13,078 bases of DNA. It comes from Anaerolineae bacterium. Its GTDB lineage: Bacteria > Chloroflexota > Anaerolineae > JAAYZQ01. Positions 1 to 7,371 of this stretch are shown here, one piece after another. How positions within the stretch are numbered: position 1 is the stretch's first letter; each line of letters starts with the position of its first letter. The stretch is from assembly GCA_016929795.1 (NCBI GenBank), contig JAFGIA010000073.1, positions 1 to 13,078 of the forward strand. Reading direction: 5' to 3'. A program made the position numbers and the translations under genes. The notes beneath the pieces were generated by a model. The model was not told the origin of the DNA. It worked only from the letters and a program-made list of their open reading frames with translations, and ran no database searches.

Positions 1-557
1 GCGCCGATGCCCAGGATGCACAGCAGTGGCGTCAGAACCAGGATCATCAGGATCCAGGCCGGGCTGACGATGATGCGGTAGATCTGATCACCGGTCAAAA
101 AGCGGGCAATGATCGCATAGACCAGGTAGGCGAGCCAGGTGGCGCCCACGGCCGGGATGGCCGCCGCCAGTCCTTTCCCGATCAGCAGCTCGGTGACGCT
201 GATGGGCGTCGCCAGGAGCGGCTCCAGGCTCTTGGTCGTCTTTTCCCCCACGATGCTATAGGTGGCGATGCTCACCGGCAGGGCCAGGGGGATGATCAGG
301 AAAAAGATCTGAAAGCTTTCCACCATCACTGCCTGGATGATCTCGCTGTCGCTAAAGCCGGCGTAAGCGGGGTTGGCCTGCCAGCCGGGGAGCAGCTCGT
401 CGCTCTCCTCTTCGGGGACGTTGCCCATGATGGCCAGCATCGAGATGGGGAGGGCCACGAATACCAGGGGCAGCACGATGGCCACGAGCAGCACCAGCTT
501 GTTCTTGAACACCTGGTGCCATTCCTTATCAATGATGGTGCGAATGCGATCTAGCAT
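1..557 (-). CDS. ABC-2 type exporter permease, partial (C-terminus lies beyond the window)
   Basis: The first 185 codons of a membrane permease are present and the reading frame is open to the window edge. A cytoplasmic N-terminus starting MLDRIRTIIDKEW leads into a long hydrophobic segment at about residues 20-44. A hydrophilic extracytoplasmic loop (about 46-80) follows, then membrane segments at about 83-104, 128-153 and 165-185. The stretch EKTTKSLEPLLATPIS (residues 105-120) is the cytoplasmic element typical of NatB/ABC-2 permeases, and I base the family call on it. The start is chosen because AGGTGA lies a few bases upstream of the ATG. The start is 14 bp after the stop of the ATPase gene at 572-1495, so the two should form one exporter. 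The substrate cannot be told; the NatAB family includes sodium and antibiotic exporters. The missing C-terminal part prevents a topology count. Confidence 0.85.
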   Translation of the reverse strand, partial: MLDRIRTIIDKEWHQVFKNKLVLLVAIVLPLVFVALPISMLAIMGNVPEEESDELLPGWQANPAYAGFSDSEIIQAVMVESFQIFFLIIPLALPVSIATYSIVGEKTTKSLEPLLATPISVTELLIGKGLAAAIPAVGATWLAYLVYAIIARFLTGDQIYRIIVSPAWILMILVLTPLLCILGIG

Positions 558-571
558 CTTTTCACCTCAGT

Positions 572-1495
572 TCAATCCTGGCCCATCAGGCTGAAATAGA
601 CCTCTTCGAGCGAGTGTTCCAGCTCGCGGACGTATTGCACCTCGGCGCCGGCCTGCACCAGGGCGCGTACCAGGGTCGGGTTTTGGGCCTCCGGGTCGCC
701 GAGGGCGACGGTGAGGCGCGAGCCATCCACCTGGAGGTTTTCCACAAAGGGCAGCGCCCGGACCGCATCCAGGGCCGCGTCGCCGATCGCCGCCAGCTCG
801 ACCACCGTCTGCTGGCCAAAGAGCTGCCGCCGCAGGTTGGCCGGCGTATCCAGGGCGATCAGGCGGCCGTGGTTGATGACGCCGATCCGATCACATAGGT
901 CCTCGGCTTCGTCCAGGTTGTGGGTGCACAGAAAGGTCGTCCGCCCGTGGGCCTTGAGGTCGCGGATAAAATCGCGCACCGTGCGCGCAGCCTCCGGGTC
1001 GAGGGCGGCCGTCGGCTCGTCCAAAAAGAGGACACGCGGCTCGTGCAACAGCGCCCGGCAGATGGCGAGCTTTTGCTTCATGCCCTTGGAAAAGCCGCCG
1101 GCGGTCTCGCGGCGCCGCTCCCATAGCCCCAGCAGGCGCAGATACCTTTCCACCTGTCCGGTCACGTCAGCCACGCCATACAGCCGGGCGTAGATGGTCA
1201 GGTTCTTTTCGGCGCTCAGTTGCTCGTACAGGCCGGGGTTTTCGGTGAGGATCCCGGCGCTCTGGCGGATGGCGGTGTCCTCCTGCCCCACCTGGTGCTT
1301 GTTGACCCACGCCTGGCCGCCGGTGGGAGCAATCAGGGCAGTGAGCAAACGCACGGTGGTGGTTTTGCCCGCGCCGTTGGGACCGAGAAAGCCAAACACC
1401 TCGCCTTCGTCGACCTGGAGGGTGAGCCTGTCCACGGCGGTCACCGGGCCGCTCTTGGTGGCAAAGGTCTTGAGCAGGTTCTCGGTTTTGATCAT
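572..1495 (-). CDS. ABC transporter ATP-binding protein (NatA/CcmA-like, ABC-2 exporter)
   Basis: A 307-residue cytoplasmic ATPase that would power the adjoining permease. Visible motifs are Walker A GPNGAGKT at 38-45, a family-typical signature FSKGM at 135-139 in place of LSGGQ, Walker B VLFLDE at 155-160 with catalytic E160, a D-loop SALD-like AALD just after, and the switch histidine H192 in CTHNLDEAE. Residues from about 225 onward form the accessory C-terminal domain common in drug and lantibiotic exporters of this family, ending HSLEEVYFSLMG. All catalytic residues are present and the length is normal. The ATG overlaps the stop of a 27-codon upstream frame in an ATGA junction, and GGGAG lies 7 bp upstream. 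The gene is therefore probably translated by coupling and transcribed from the promoter at 1594-1622. The next gene downstream is the permease, 14 bp away. The substrate is unknown. Confidence 0.95.
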   Translation of the reverse strand: MIKTENLLKTFATKSGPVTAVDRLTLQVDEGEVFGFLGPNGAGKTTTVRLLTALIAPTGGQAWVNKHQVGQEDTAIRQSAGILTENPGLYEQLSAEKNLTIYARLYGVADVTGQVERYLRLLGLWERRRETAGGFSKGMKQKLAICRALLHEPRVLFLDEPTAALDPEAARTVRDFIRDLKAHGRTTFLCTHNLDEAEDLCDRIGVINHGRLIALDTPANLRRQLFGQQTVVELAAIGDAALDAVRALPFVENLQVDGSRLTVALGDPEAQNPTLVRALVQAGAEVQYVRELEHSLEEVYFSLMGQD

Positions 1496-1575
1496 TGTTT
1501 ATCTCCCTGGAACAGTTTTTGCATCGTGATACTTTTCTCACCCTTGGGGCTGCCGTTCAGCACGACGATCTTCAT
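1492..1575 (-). pseudogene. N-terminal stub of a flavodoxin-like NAD(P)H:FMN oxidoreductase, now a 27-codon leader ORF
   Basis: A 27-residue frame begins MKIVVLNGSPKGEKSITMQ and stops in TGA overlapping the ATG of the ABC ATPase. The beginning (beta-strand IVVLNGSP followed by K-G-x-x-S-x-T-x-Q) is the start of NADPH-dependent FMN reductase/flavodoxin-fold proteins, where this loop binds the FMN phosphate. Those proteins are usually 180-250 residues, so at least 85 percent is missing. A strong ribosome site, GGGAGGGAGAG (1576-1586), directly precedes its ATG, and a good promoter lies just upstream. I infer that a deletion fused the promoter, ribosome site and first codons of an oxidoreductase gene to the ABC operon, leaving a leader peptide that couples translation. 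The alternative is a chance resemblance in a short leader ORF. The family-specific start makes that less likely, but 19 residues is little evidence. Confidence 0.6.
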
Positions 1576-1593
1576 CTCTCCCTCCCAGGTTCC

Positions 1594-1622
1594 AGTCTAA
1601 CACGTTCTCGCGCTGCTGTCAA
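1594..1622 (-). promoter_or_regulatory. sigma70-type promoter for the stub-ABC exporter operon
   Basis: Reading on the minus strand, TTGACA (1622-1617) and TAGACT (1599-1594) are separated by 17 bp. The -35 box is perfect and the -10 box matches at four of six positions. The predicted start near 1587 leaves only about 12 bases before the ATG of the leader ORF, all of it ribosome-binding sequence. Recognised by eye only. Confidence 0.55.
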
Positions 1623-1674
1623 ACTCCTTCCGAGGGGCCAATAGGGCAAATCTGTCGTTGCGAGTGAACCCGGG

Positions 1675-1702
1675 TTGCATTTGCGGCGGATTGTGGTAGA
1701 AT
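1675..1702 (+). promoter_or_regulatory. extended -10 promoter for the lipoprotein gene
   Basis: TTGCAT (1675-1680) and TAGAAT (1697-1702) lie 16 bp apart, and TGG immediately before the -10 makes it an extended -10 element. The predicted start near 1709 gives a leader of about 50 bases to the ATG at 1760. This promoter and the minus-strand promoter at 1594-1622 diverge within a 185-bp intergenic region. Confidence 0.45.
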
Positions 1703-1759
1703 GCACTCGATCTCGCCCGAGTGATCTCACTCCTTGTGAGCCAGAAAGGACAGGGTGGC

Positions 1760-2926
1760 ATGGATCGTATCAAGGCCGCCAGCTCGCTGGTGATGGCTGC
1801 ATTGTGTGTCGTCCTCCTCGCCGGTTGTTTCTCTCCCGAGCCGGATGCCGCCACGGCCTCGCCGGCTGTTGTGGGGCGGCTCAGCGATACCCCTGAGCCG
1901 ACCGTGTTGATCGGGCTCCCTCGGGGAGAGACGTACTTTTCGCCCACGCCGTCCCCACCGCCCAGCGGCACGCAGGCGCCGGCGACGGCCACGCCCAAGC
2001 CGGAGCAGCCCACGATCGCGCCAGCGGCAACGAGTACGACGACCGCGCCGCCCACCGCGACCGCCACGCCCGAGCCAGAGACAACAAGCACGGCTACAAC
2101 CCTCCCCACCGCAACCGCCACCTGGCTACCCCCCTCGCCCACGGCCAGGCCCGGCGGCCCGCAGGTCCTCTCTTTCGTGGTCGAGCCGGCGACCGCCAGG
2201 AACGTGGGCGACCGGCTGCGCATCTCGTGGCGCGCGGTCGGTGAAAGCGCAATGCTATGCCCCATGACACATGGGCCGGTCGAGGCGCGGTGCCAGGAGG
2301 TGCCGCTCGAAGGTAGCCAGGAATACGTGACGACGGAAGAATCACTGTCGTATACTGGGTTTGGCCTCAAGGTGACGGCCGGAGACCAGTTCGTGTGGGG
2401 CACGCAGACGGTAACCTTTCTATGTGAGAACCTGCGCCCCTGGTTCTTTGACGATCCGCCGCTGCGCTGCCCGGCCTCCGAGCCGGTCGAGACGTACGCG
2501 GCCGGGCAATATTTCAAGCGGGGGATGATGATCTGGCGCGAGGACACGGACCTGTTCTACGTGCTGTGCGCGGGCGACGTCGCAACCTACAATCAGCGTC
2601 TCTACATGGTCTCGCCCTCCACCCTGGCGCCCGACGCGTCGCCCGACCACCGGGTGGGCGAGGAGCCGCCGCCGGGGCTGTACGAGCCGGTGAGCGGCTT
2701 TGGCATGGTATGGCGCGGCGAGCTGCAGTACCCGGAGCGCGACTTTCGGGAGTGCCTGGGGTGGGCGACAGAGCCCGAGGCGGGCTTTACCCTGGTGGAA
2801 CAGTGTGAGACCACCGTCCTGGCTGGTGCGTGGGCCTGTTACGTCCGTGGACCGAACGGCGAGATCCTGCGCCTGGCTGCCGCAACCAACATCGGGTACC
2901 CGCTTATCTGGGAAGAATACAAGTAA
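1760..2926 (+). CDS. secreted lipoprotein with Pro/Thr-rich linker, Ig-like domain and uncharacterised C-terminal module
   Basis: The start at 1760 (MDRIKAASSL) is preferred over an in-frame ATG at 1721 because it gives a proper lipoprotein signal: two charges, a hydrophobic core at 8-20, and lipobox LAGC with Cys23. A purine/G-rich stretch precedes it. Residues about 62-133 are a Pro/Thr/Ala-rich linker that probably spaces the globular part from the membrane. Residues about 134-222 resemble the Ig-like fold seen in many Chloroflexota lipoproteins (start VLSFVVEPATARNVGD, then SWRAVG). Residues about 227-373 resemble a recurring module recalled from the same phylum: WFF near the start, FKRGMMIW, LYEPVSGFGMVWR and CLGWATEPE. 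I know no function for it. By eye it faintly recalls LGFP cell-wall repeats, which remains a guess. Several cysteines (C167, C178, C222, C237, C270, C332, C349, C360) could form disulfides outside the cell. The 3' end faces the aminotransferase gene with an 18-bp gap. Confidence 0.85.
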   Translation: MDRIKAASSLVMAALCVVLLAGCFSPEPDAATASPAVVGRLSDTPEPTVLIGLPRGETYFSPTPSPPPSGTQAPATATPKPEQPTIAPAATSTTTAPPTATATPEPETTSTATTLPTATATWLPPSPTARPGGPQVLSFVVEPATARNVGDRLRISWRAVGESAMLCPMTHGPVEARCQEVPLEGSQEYVTTEESLSYTGFGLKVTAGDQFVWGTQTVTFLCENLRPWFFDDPPLRCPASEPVETYAAGQYFKRGMMIWREDTDLFYVLCAGDVATYNQRLYMVSPSTLAPDASPDHRVGEEPPPGLYEPVSGFGMVWRGELQYPERDFRECLGWATEPEAGFTLVEQCETTVLAGAWACYVRGPNGEILRLAAATNIGYPLIWEEYK

Positions 2927-2944
2927 CAACGAACAAGCTGATCC

Positions 2945-4087
2945 TTACTTTTTTCTTGTCACTTCTTCCAGGCAATCATCCACCCGCTCCAGCGCCTCGG
3001 AGAAGATGGCCGGGTCCTGGCCGATGCCGATGCGCAGGTAGTGCTCGTAGCCAAAGGCTGCGCCCGGCGCCAGCATGACGCTATACTCCTCGGCGAGCAG
3101 GTTGGCCAGCTCGTACGAGGGGATGTCGATCTCGTAGTGGAGCAGGGCGAGCAGCCCGGCGCGGGGCGGGATCCACGACAGCAGGCCGTCGTGGCCCGCG
3201 ATCCACTCGTTGGCCCGGTCCAGGTTGGCGCGCACGATCTCGTGGTTGCGTGCCACGATCTGGTCCCGGTTCCTCAGCGCCAGCACGGCCAGCGCGTCGT
3301 TCAGCTTGCCCGGACTCAAGGTGACATAGTCGCGCAGGCCCCAACAGCGCTTGACCACGTCTGCCGGCGCCGCGATCCAGCCGATGCGCAGCCCCGGCAG
3401 GCCGAAGGGCTTGGACAGGGTGCCGACGCTGGCCGCCGCGGGTCCCAGGTCGTAGGCGGGTGGGGGCAGCGGGGAGCCGCCGGGAATGTCGAGCCAGCGG
3501 TAGGCTTCGTCGCTCATCAGCGTGGCGCCCACGGATTGGGCGAGGTCGTACACGTGCCGGAAATCGTCCGCCGACAGCATGGCGCCCGTGGGGTTGTGGG
3601 GGCTGTTGACGACGATCAGGCGCGTGGTGGGGCGCACCAGGCGCGCTAGATCGTCGACGTCGTACCGAAAGCCGGTTTCCGGCACGATGCGCCACAGGTC
3701 CACCTCGCAGCCGAGGGCGCGCGGCACGCTGTAGAGCTGCTGGTAGGCAGGATAGGGCGCCACCACGTGGTCGCCTGGATCGAGGACGGCGTTAAAGAGG
3801 AGAAAGTTGGCCTCGATGGCGCCGGTGGTGACCAGGATGTTCTCAGGCGCCGCGCCGGCATAAGTATCCGCGAGAATAGTGCGCAGCGCCTCGGTGCCAC
3901 ATGCCTCGCTGTAGCCGAGGGGCAGGGTGAGCAGGCGCGCCAACGTCCCCTCTCGCTCCTCCTCCGGCACCATGCACAGCAGGTCGTGGATGCGCAGCGG
4001 CAGGATGCCGCTTTCGGCGATGTCATAGTCGACGTGCTGCTCGTAGGTGGTCATCCACCGTTCCAGGGCAAAGGGCTCGATCTTCAT
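2945..4087 (-). CDS. PLP-dependent class I/II aminotransferase (capreomycidine-synthase-like group)
   Basis: A 380-residue fold-type I PLP enzyme, the usual full length. Residues seen are the NPTG motif with N165, D193 and Y196 in SDEAYR (pyridine nitrogen and phenol contacts), the Schiff-base lysine K226 in GTLSKPFG followed by LPGLRIGW with R234, and R352 in LRIGIG as the likely substrate-carboxylate arginine. The complete catalytic set indicates an active enzyme, probably using an alpha-amino acid. The N-terminal pattern (F-LERW, DIAESG, HDLL) recalls the subgroup often annotated as capreomycidine synthase or plain aminotransferase. I see no antibiotic biosynthesis genes nearby, so a specific substrate should not be assumed. 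The start has GAGGAGG eight bases upstream. The CHAT gene ends 41 bp upstream on the same strand with no visible terminator, so read-through is possible, but no functional link is evident. Confidence 0.92.
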   Translation of the reverse strand: MKIEPFALERWMTTYEQHVDYDIAESGILPLRIHDLLCMVPEEEREGTLARLLTLPLGYSEACGTEALRTILADTYAGAAPENILVTTGAIEANFLLFNAVLDPGDHVVAPYPAYQQLYSVPRALGCEVDLWRIVPETGFRYDVDDLARLVRPTTRLIVVNSPHNPTGAMLSADDFRHVYDLAQSVGATLMSDEAYRWLDIPGGSPLPPPAYDLGPAAASVGTLSKPFGLPGLRIGWIAAPADVVKRCWGLRDYVTLSPGKLNDALAVLALRNRDQIVARNHEIVRANLDRANEWIAGHDGLLSWIPPRAGLLALLHYEIDIPSYELANLLAEEYSVMLAPGAAFGYEHYLRIGIGQDPAIFSEALERVDDCLEEVTRKK

Positions 4088-4128
4088 GGTTGCGCCTCCT
4101 CGGCATGTGACAGTCTGTGCATGTGCAT

Positions 4129-7100
4129 CTACTTCCAGTCGGGCCAGCGGTCGTCCAGGTCGTTGTTGGTGAGCTGCGTTAACCCACTACCGTCTACCTT
4201 CACCACATAGATCTCGTAATCCCCATTCCGATTCGATGCAAACAGGATGCGGCCATCAGGCGTCCATGCTGCGTCTACGTCGTTAGCGCTGTGGTTGTTC
4301 GACACATTCCTCTGCCTCGATCCATTCGCGTTCATGACATACACTTCTGCGTCCCCGTCGCGGAAAGAGACAAAAGCGATTTGCTTTCCATCAGGTGACC
4401 AGGTAGGGTCGTAATCGTTGGTTCTCTCTGTCAGGTTGTGTTGATTCGAGCCATCGCTGTCCATCACATAGATCTCGGATATTGTAGCCCGCAATGTGCT
4501 AAAGGCGATCTGTGACCCGTCAGGCGCCCAGTGGGGGTGTTCGTCGTCAGCAGGGTGCGTAGTGATCTGACGCAGATTCGATCCGGAAAGGTTCGAGACA
4601 TAAATGTCCTTGTTTCCATCCCATTTGACAAAGGCAATCATTTTGCCGTCGGGCGACAGGGCTGGCATCTCTGCGATGATGTCACCCAACAGCACACGTC
4701 TATCAGATCCATCAGGTGCCATCTGCCAGATTTTGACGTTATTGGCCAACTTGCGCTCGTAAACAATCCCTTTCTTGCCTGCTAGCCACAGTGGGCGCAT
4801 CTCGTACACGCCGCCTTTTTCGTTGTTCTGCAGCTTATGCCGGCTGCTGCCGTCCGTGTCCATCACCCATATGTCAAAGTCGTCTCCGCTGTGCTCAACC
4901 CCGCTCGGAAACACCGAAAAGATGATGCCGGGTATGGGCGTGGCAGTAGCAGGCGTCGTCGGCGTACGAGCCGGTGGCGATGTCGCGACCGGTGTATCGA
5001 TTGACGTGCCTGCCGCAGTCACTGTAACTATCGCAGTAGCCTCGGGCACGGGCGTGGATGTGCGCGTGCTGGTTGGGTCAGCCGAGCCTGGGGACACGGT
5101 GGGCTCCGGCGTACGCGTCGGCTCGCTCGTGATCGCAGGTGTTGCGGTGTGCGTCGGGCCTGCCGGCATGTCCGCCACTGGTGACGTCGGCGTCGCCTGC
5201 GAGATCCCTCCCCAGGGGAGGTACAAAATCCCAAGCAGGATCAGTGCCACCGCAGCGGCGCCGGCGGCCATCAGAGGTAGCCTGTAGCGCCGGCTCGCGG
5301 CGCCACGCCAGGAAAGACCCGGTTCCTCGCGCGCTGGTTTGCTCCCTTGTCTGGCTATCTCTGCCTCGCTCCGCGCGAGTAACCTCGCTGCATTGCGGAA
5401 CCCCGGCTCTGCTTTCTCCACCTCGACCAGCAGCTTCTTTGCCTCGGCCCAGTTGCCCTCTTCGATCCTGCGGACGGCCTCCCTGTAAAGCGCACCAAGC
5501 CTGGCTTGCCGTTCCTCTGTCTCCAAATGCCGCTCGGCGGTTGCCAGCAGCCCTTCCGCGTCGGTAAATTCCGGATCCAGGGCCGTGATTTTGGCAAAGA
5601 TGTTCGCCACGGCGCGCCACTGTTCTGCCTTTGCCAGTTGCTGCGCCTCGGTGTAGTAATCCTCCAGTTGCTTCTGCCGGCGCACCGATTCCAGCAGCGT
5701 CGCCGCATCTAGAAAATGCGCTTCTTCCCGCGTCAACTCCTCCAGCACGGTAATGGCCCCCCCCCAGTCCTGTTCTTCGCGGGCAGCTTGCGCGCAATCG
5801 TACAAGTCGTGTAGCTGTTGCTGGCGCAGCACGTCTTGAAGCTTGGCGTGCGCGTTGCCCGCTTCATAGTCTGGGTCTATGTCCACCACCGCCTGGAGCT
5901 TGTTGCTTGCCTCTTGCCACTGCGCCGTATGGTAAGCAGCTAGGCCGTCGATGTAGAGTTGTTCCAGCTCTTCTCTTTGCCCGTCAGCGTAGTGCCGTGC
6001 AGGCGCGTGCACGCGCTTCATGGGCAGAGCCGATTTCTTCACCTCAAAGATCACGCCCGTCGGCGCACGCATGAACAGCACCGGCGTCGCCCACTCCATT
6101 GTATCACCTTCTGTCACCCTGATCGCCAGTCGGCCCTGAGCGACGGCATGGTCCACCGGCTCGCCGCGTGCCAGCAGGGGGTAGAAGCGGCTGGCAAAGC
6201 GGACCGCCGCGCTGTCGCTAATGGGGAACTGCATCGCGACGACTGCAGGGATGCCTGCCATGACCATCGCCGCCGCAACACCGGCGAAGGGGTCGAGCTC
6301 ATCACGTCTCGCCACGCGTGCTGTCTCACACGCGTTGAGGAATACCAGACGCAGCGTCGGCACATTTCGCAGCAGCACGCCGAGCGTCGTGCCGTCCACC
6401 GGAAGCCCTTTTTCTGCTTCATCCTCAAGCAACAGCACACCGCATCCGCTCTGCCGATCAAAGCTGCCGTGTCCCATGTAGTGCAGAACGTGAGGCGCAT
6501 GGGCTGCCAGGCGATCCTGTAACACCTCGAGCGTGGCTCTTTCGACATATTCCACCACCACATCCTGGCGCCCGGCCCACGTCTCTTCAATCTGCCGCCG
6601 CTCGCGTGTCAGCTCCAGAGGAGGGTGGTCACGAGGGCTGGAAATGACCACCAGGATGCGCAGTGGTGGCTCCAAAACCAGTGGAGAGTAGGGAACCGGG
6701 ATGTCCAAGTATCGCACCAATGGCGTCTGGCTTGACAGGCATAGGAATTCCCGCGTCTCCTTGCGATACATCAACTCCCACGGCAGGCTGGCGAGCAGGG
6801 CGAGGCTTTGATCCTCGGGATCGATGTGCAGCTTGAGACGCAACCCTTCGTTCTGCCCGTGCAGCATACCCAGGCTGCGGTAATAGAGGTCGCGGACAGG
6901 GCCAGAAAACAGGCTGTTGAAAAGCTGAGCCCCGATCTGTTGTGGGTGGCTTCGTGTCGCCGCCGGCGATGCCTGGCGCAGCGCCTCACCCGCGCCGCGT
7001 GAAATCGCGCTCCCCACGTTGATCAGAATGGTCGTGGTGTCGCCCACATGGAAAGGCAGTCGAAAGGACGAGCGGGCCTCACCAGCCGGAGAATGTAGGA

Positions 7101-7167
7101 TGATGACAGGATATTCATCCCCGCGCCGCGGCTCGATCTTGATCGAAAAGTCCCTATATGCAATCAC
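4129..7167 (-). CDS. transmembrane CHAT-domain (caspase-like) protein with TPR-like repeats and extracytoplasmic TolB/PD40 propeller
   Basis: About 1012 residues, counted from a GTG at 7167 preceded by GGGGGGAG. An in-frame ATG at 7281 would add 38 residues that look unlike family N-termini. It also sits only about 6 bases after the predicted transcription start. Order of parts: N-terminal region at 1-130; CHAT domain at about 165-375 with catalytic His233 in HYMGHGSF and Cys280 in LNACETAR, both present; four TPR-like repeats of about 50 residues at 400-602; basic residues then one membrane helix at about 632-652; Pro/Thr-rich linker at 658-746; and PD40/TolB-type propeller blades at 748-1012 (repeated SPDGK-IAF and IYVMDxDGSN). 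By the positive-inside rule the protease side is cytoplasmic and the propeller outside. I infer a receptor that couples envelope sensing to proteolysis. CHAT proteases elsewhere cut gasdermins or TPR partners, but no such target gene is visible here. An aminotransferase gene follows 41 bp downstream. Confidence 0.9.
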   Translation of the reverse strand: MIAYRDFSIKIEPRRGDEYPVIILHSPAGEARSSFRLPFHVGDTTTILINVGSAISRGAGEALRQASPAATRSHPQQIGAQLFNSLFSGPVRDLYYRSLGMLHGQNEGLRLKLHIDPEDQSLALLASLPWELMYRKETREFLCLSSQTPLVRYLDIPVPYSPLVLEPPLRILVVISSPRDHPPLELTRERRQIEETWAGRQDVVVEYVERATLEVLQDRLAAHAPHVLHYMGHGSFDRQSGCGVLLLEDEAEKGLPVDGTTLGVLLRNVPTLRLVFLNACETARVARRDELDPFAGVAAAMVMAGIPAVVAMQFPISDSAAVRFASRFYPLLARGEPVDHAVAQGRLAIRVTEGDTMEWATPVLFMRAPTGVIFEVKKSALPMKRVHAPARHYADGQREELEQLYIDGLAAYHTAQWQEASNKLQAVVDIDPDYEAGNAHAKLQDVLRQQQLHDLYDCAQAAREEQDWGGAITVLEELTREEAHFLDAATLLESVRRQKQLEDYYTEAQQLAKAEQWRAVANIFAKITALDPEFTDAEGLLATAERHLETEERQARLGALYREAVRRIEEGNWAEAKKLLVEVEKAEPGFRNAARLLARSEAEIARQGSKPAREEPGLSWRGAASRRYRLPLMAAGAAAVALILLGILYLPWGGISQATPTSPVADMPAGPTHTATPAITSEPTRTPEPTVSPGSADPTSTRTSTPVPEATAIVTVTAAGTSIDTPVATSPPARTPTTPATATPIPGIIFSVFPSGVEHSGDDFDIWVMDTDGSSRHKLQNNEKGGVYEMRPLWLAGKKGIVYERKLANNVKIWQMAPDGSDRRVLLGDIIAEMPALSPDGKMIAFVKWDGNKDIYVSNLSGSNLRQITTHPADDEHPHWAPDGSQIAFSTLRATISEIYVMDSDGSNQHNLTERTNDYDPTWSPDGKQIAFVSFRDGDAEVYVMNANGSRQRNVSNNHSANDVDAAWTPDGRILFASNRNGDYEIYVVKVDGSGLTQLTNNDLDDRWPDWK

Positions 7168-7293
7168 TTCTCCCCCCAGCTTTGCGTGAAACTCCCCGTG
7201 TGCGTGGAGTGGATGTCGTCGATCTGCCCGGCCCGAACTGGTGGAACTACCAGAGCGCACAAGCAACTGCTGACAGCCCATGCCGTGAAGAGT

Positions 7294-7322
7294 ATTATAC
7301 CGTCAGTTCACGAAAAACACAA
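7294..7322 (-). promoter_or_regulatory. promoter for the CHAT gene
   Basis: On the minus strand TTGTGT (7322-7317) and a perfect TATAAT (7299-7294) are separated by 17 bp. The -35 is weak (three of six). The predicted start near 7287 gives a 120-base leader to the preferred GTG at 7167. If the ATG at 7281 were used instead, the message would be nearly leaderless with no ribosome site, which argues for the GTG. Confidence 0.5.
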
Positions 7323-7342
7323 ATGAAATGATGTTCCCCCGC

Positions 7343-7371
7343 TTGACAACAAGCTCGTTGTGTTGCATACT
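7343..7371 (+). promoter_or_regulatory. promoter for the Asp-box/ABC exporter operon
   Basis: TTGACA (7343-7348, perfect) and CATACT (7366-7371, four of six) lie 17 bp apart. The predicted start near 7378 gives a leader of about 85 bases with the ribosome site GGAGGA (7449-7454). It diverges from the CHAT promoter at 7294-7322; the two -35 boxes are about 20 bp apart, so shared control is possible. Confidence 0.5.
7346..7361. promoter_or_regulatory. 16-bp palindrome inside the operon promoter (putative operator)
   Basis: ACAAC-A-AGCT-C-GTTGT is an inverted repeat symmetrical at 14 of 16 positions, with its centre between 7353 and 7354. It covers the end of the -35 box and most of the spacer of the promoter at 7343-7371, where a bound dimeric repressor would block RNA polymerase. 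No regulator gene lies beside it, so the protein is unknown. Confidence 0.45.

Noticed and set aside
1597..2547. 316-codon open frame on the minus strand
   Set aside because: It lies wholly opposite the lipoprotein gene; its Gly/Val-rich middle is the complement of the Pro/Thr linker, and it has no recognisable domain or ribosome site.
2927..2944. Possible bidirectional terminator between the convergent lipoprotein and aminotransferase genes
   Set aside because: There is a T-run at 2949-2954 but no stable stem precedes it.
2945..4087. Naming the aminotransferase as a capreomycidine synthase in an antibiotic cluster
   Set aside because: Resemblance is only at subgroup level and no peptide-synthetase or arginine-hydroxylase genes are present in the window.
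4103..4125. GCATGTG direct repeat between the CHAT and aminotransferase genes
   Set aside because: Two 7-bp copies 16 bp apart are within what chance gives, and no promoter element accompanies them.
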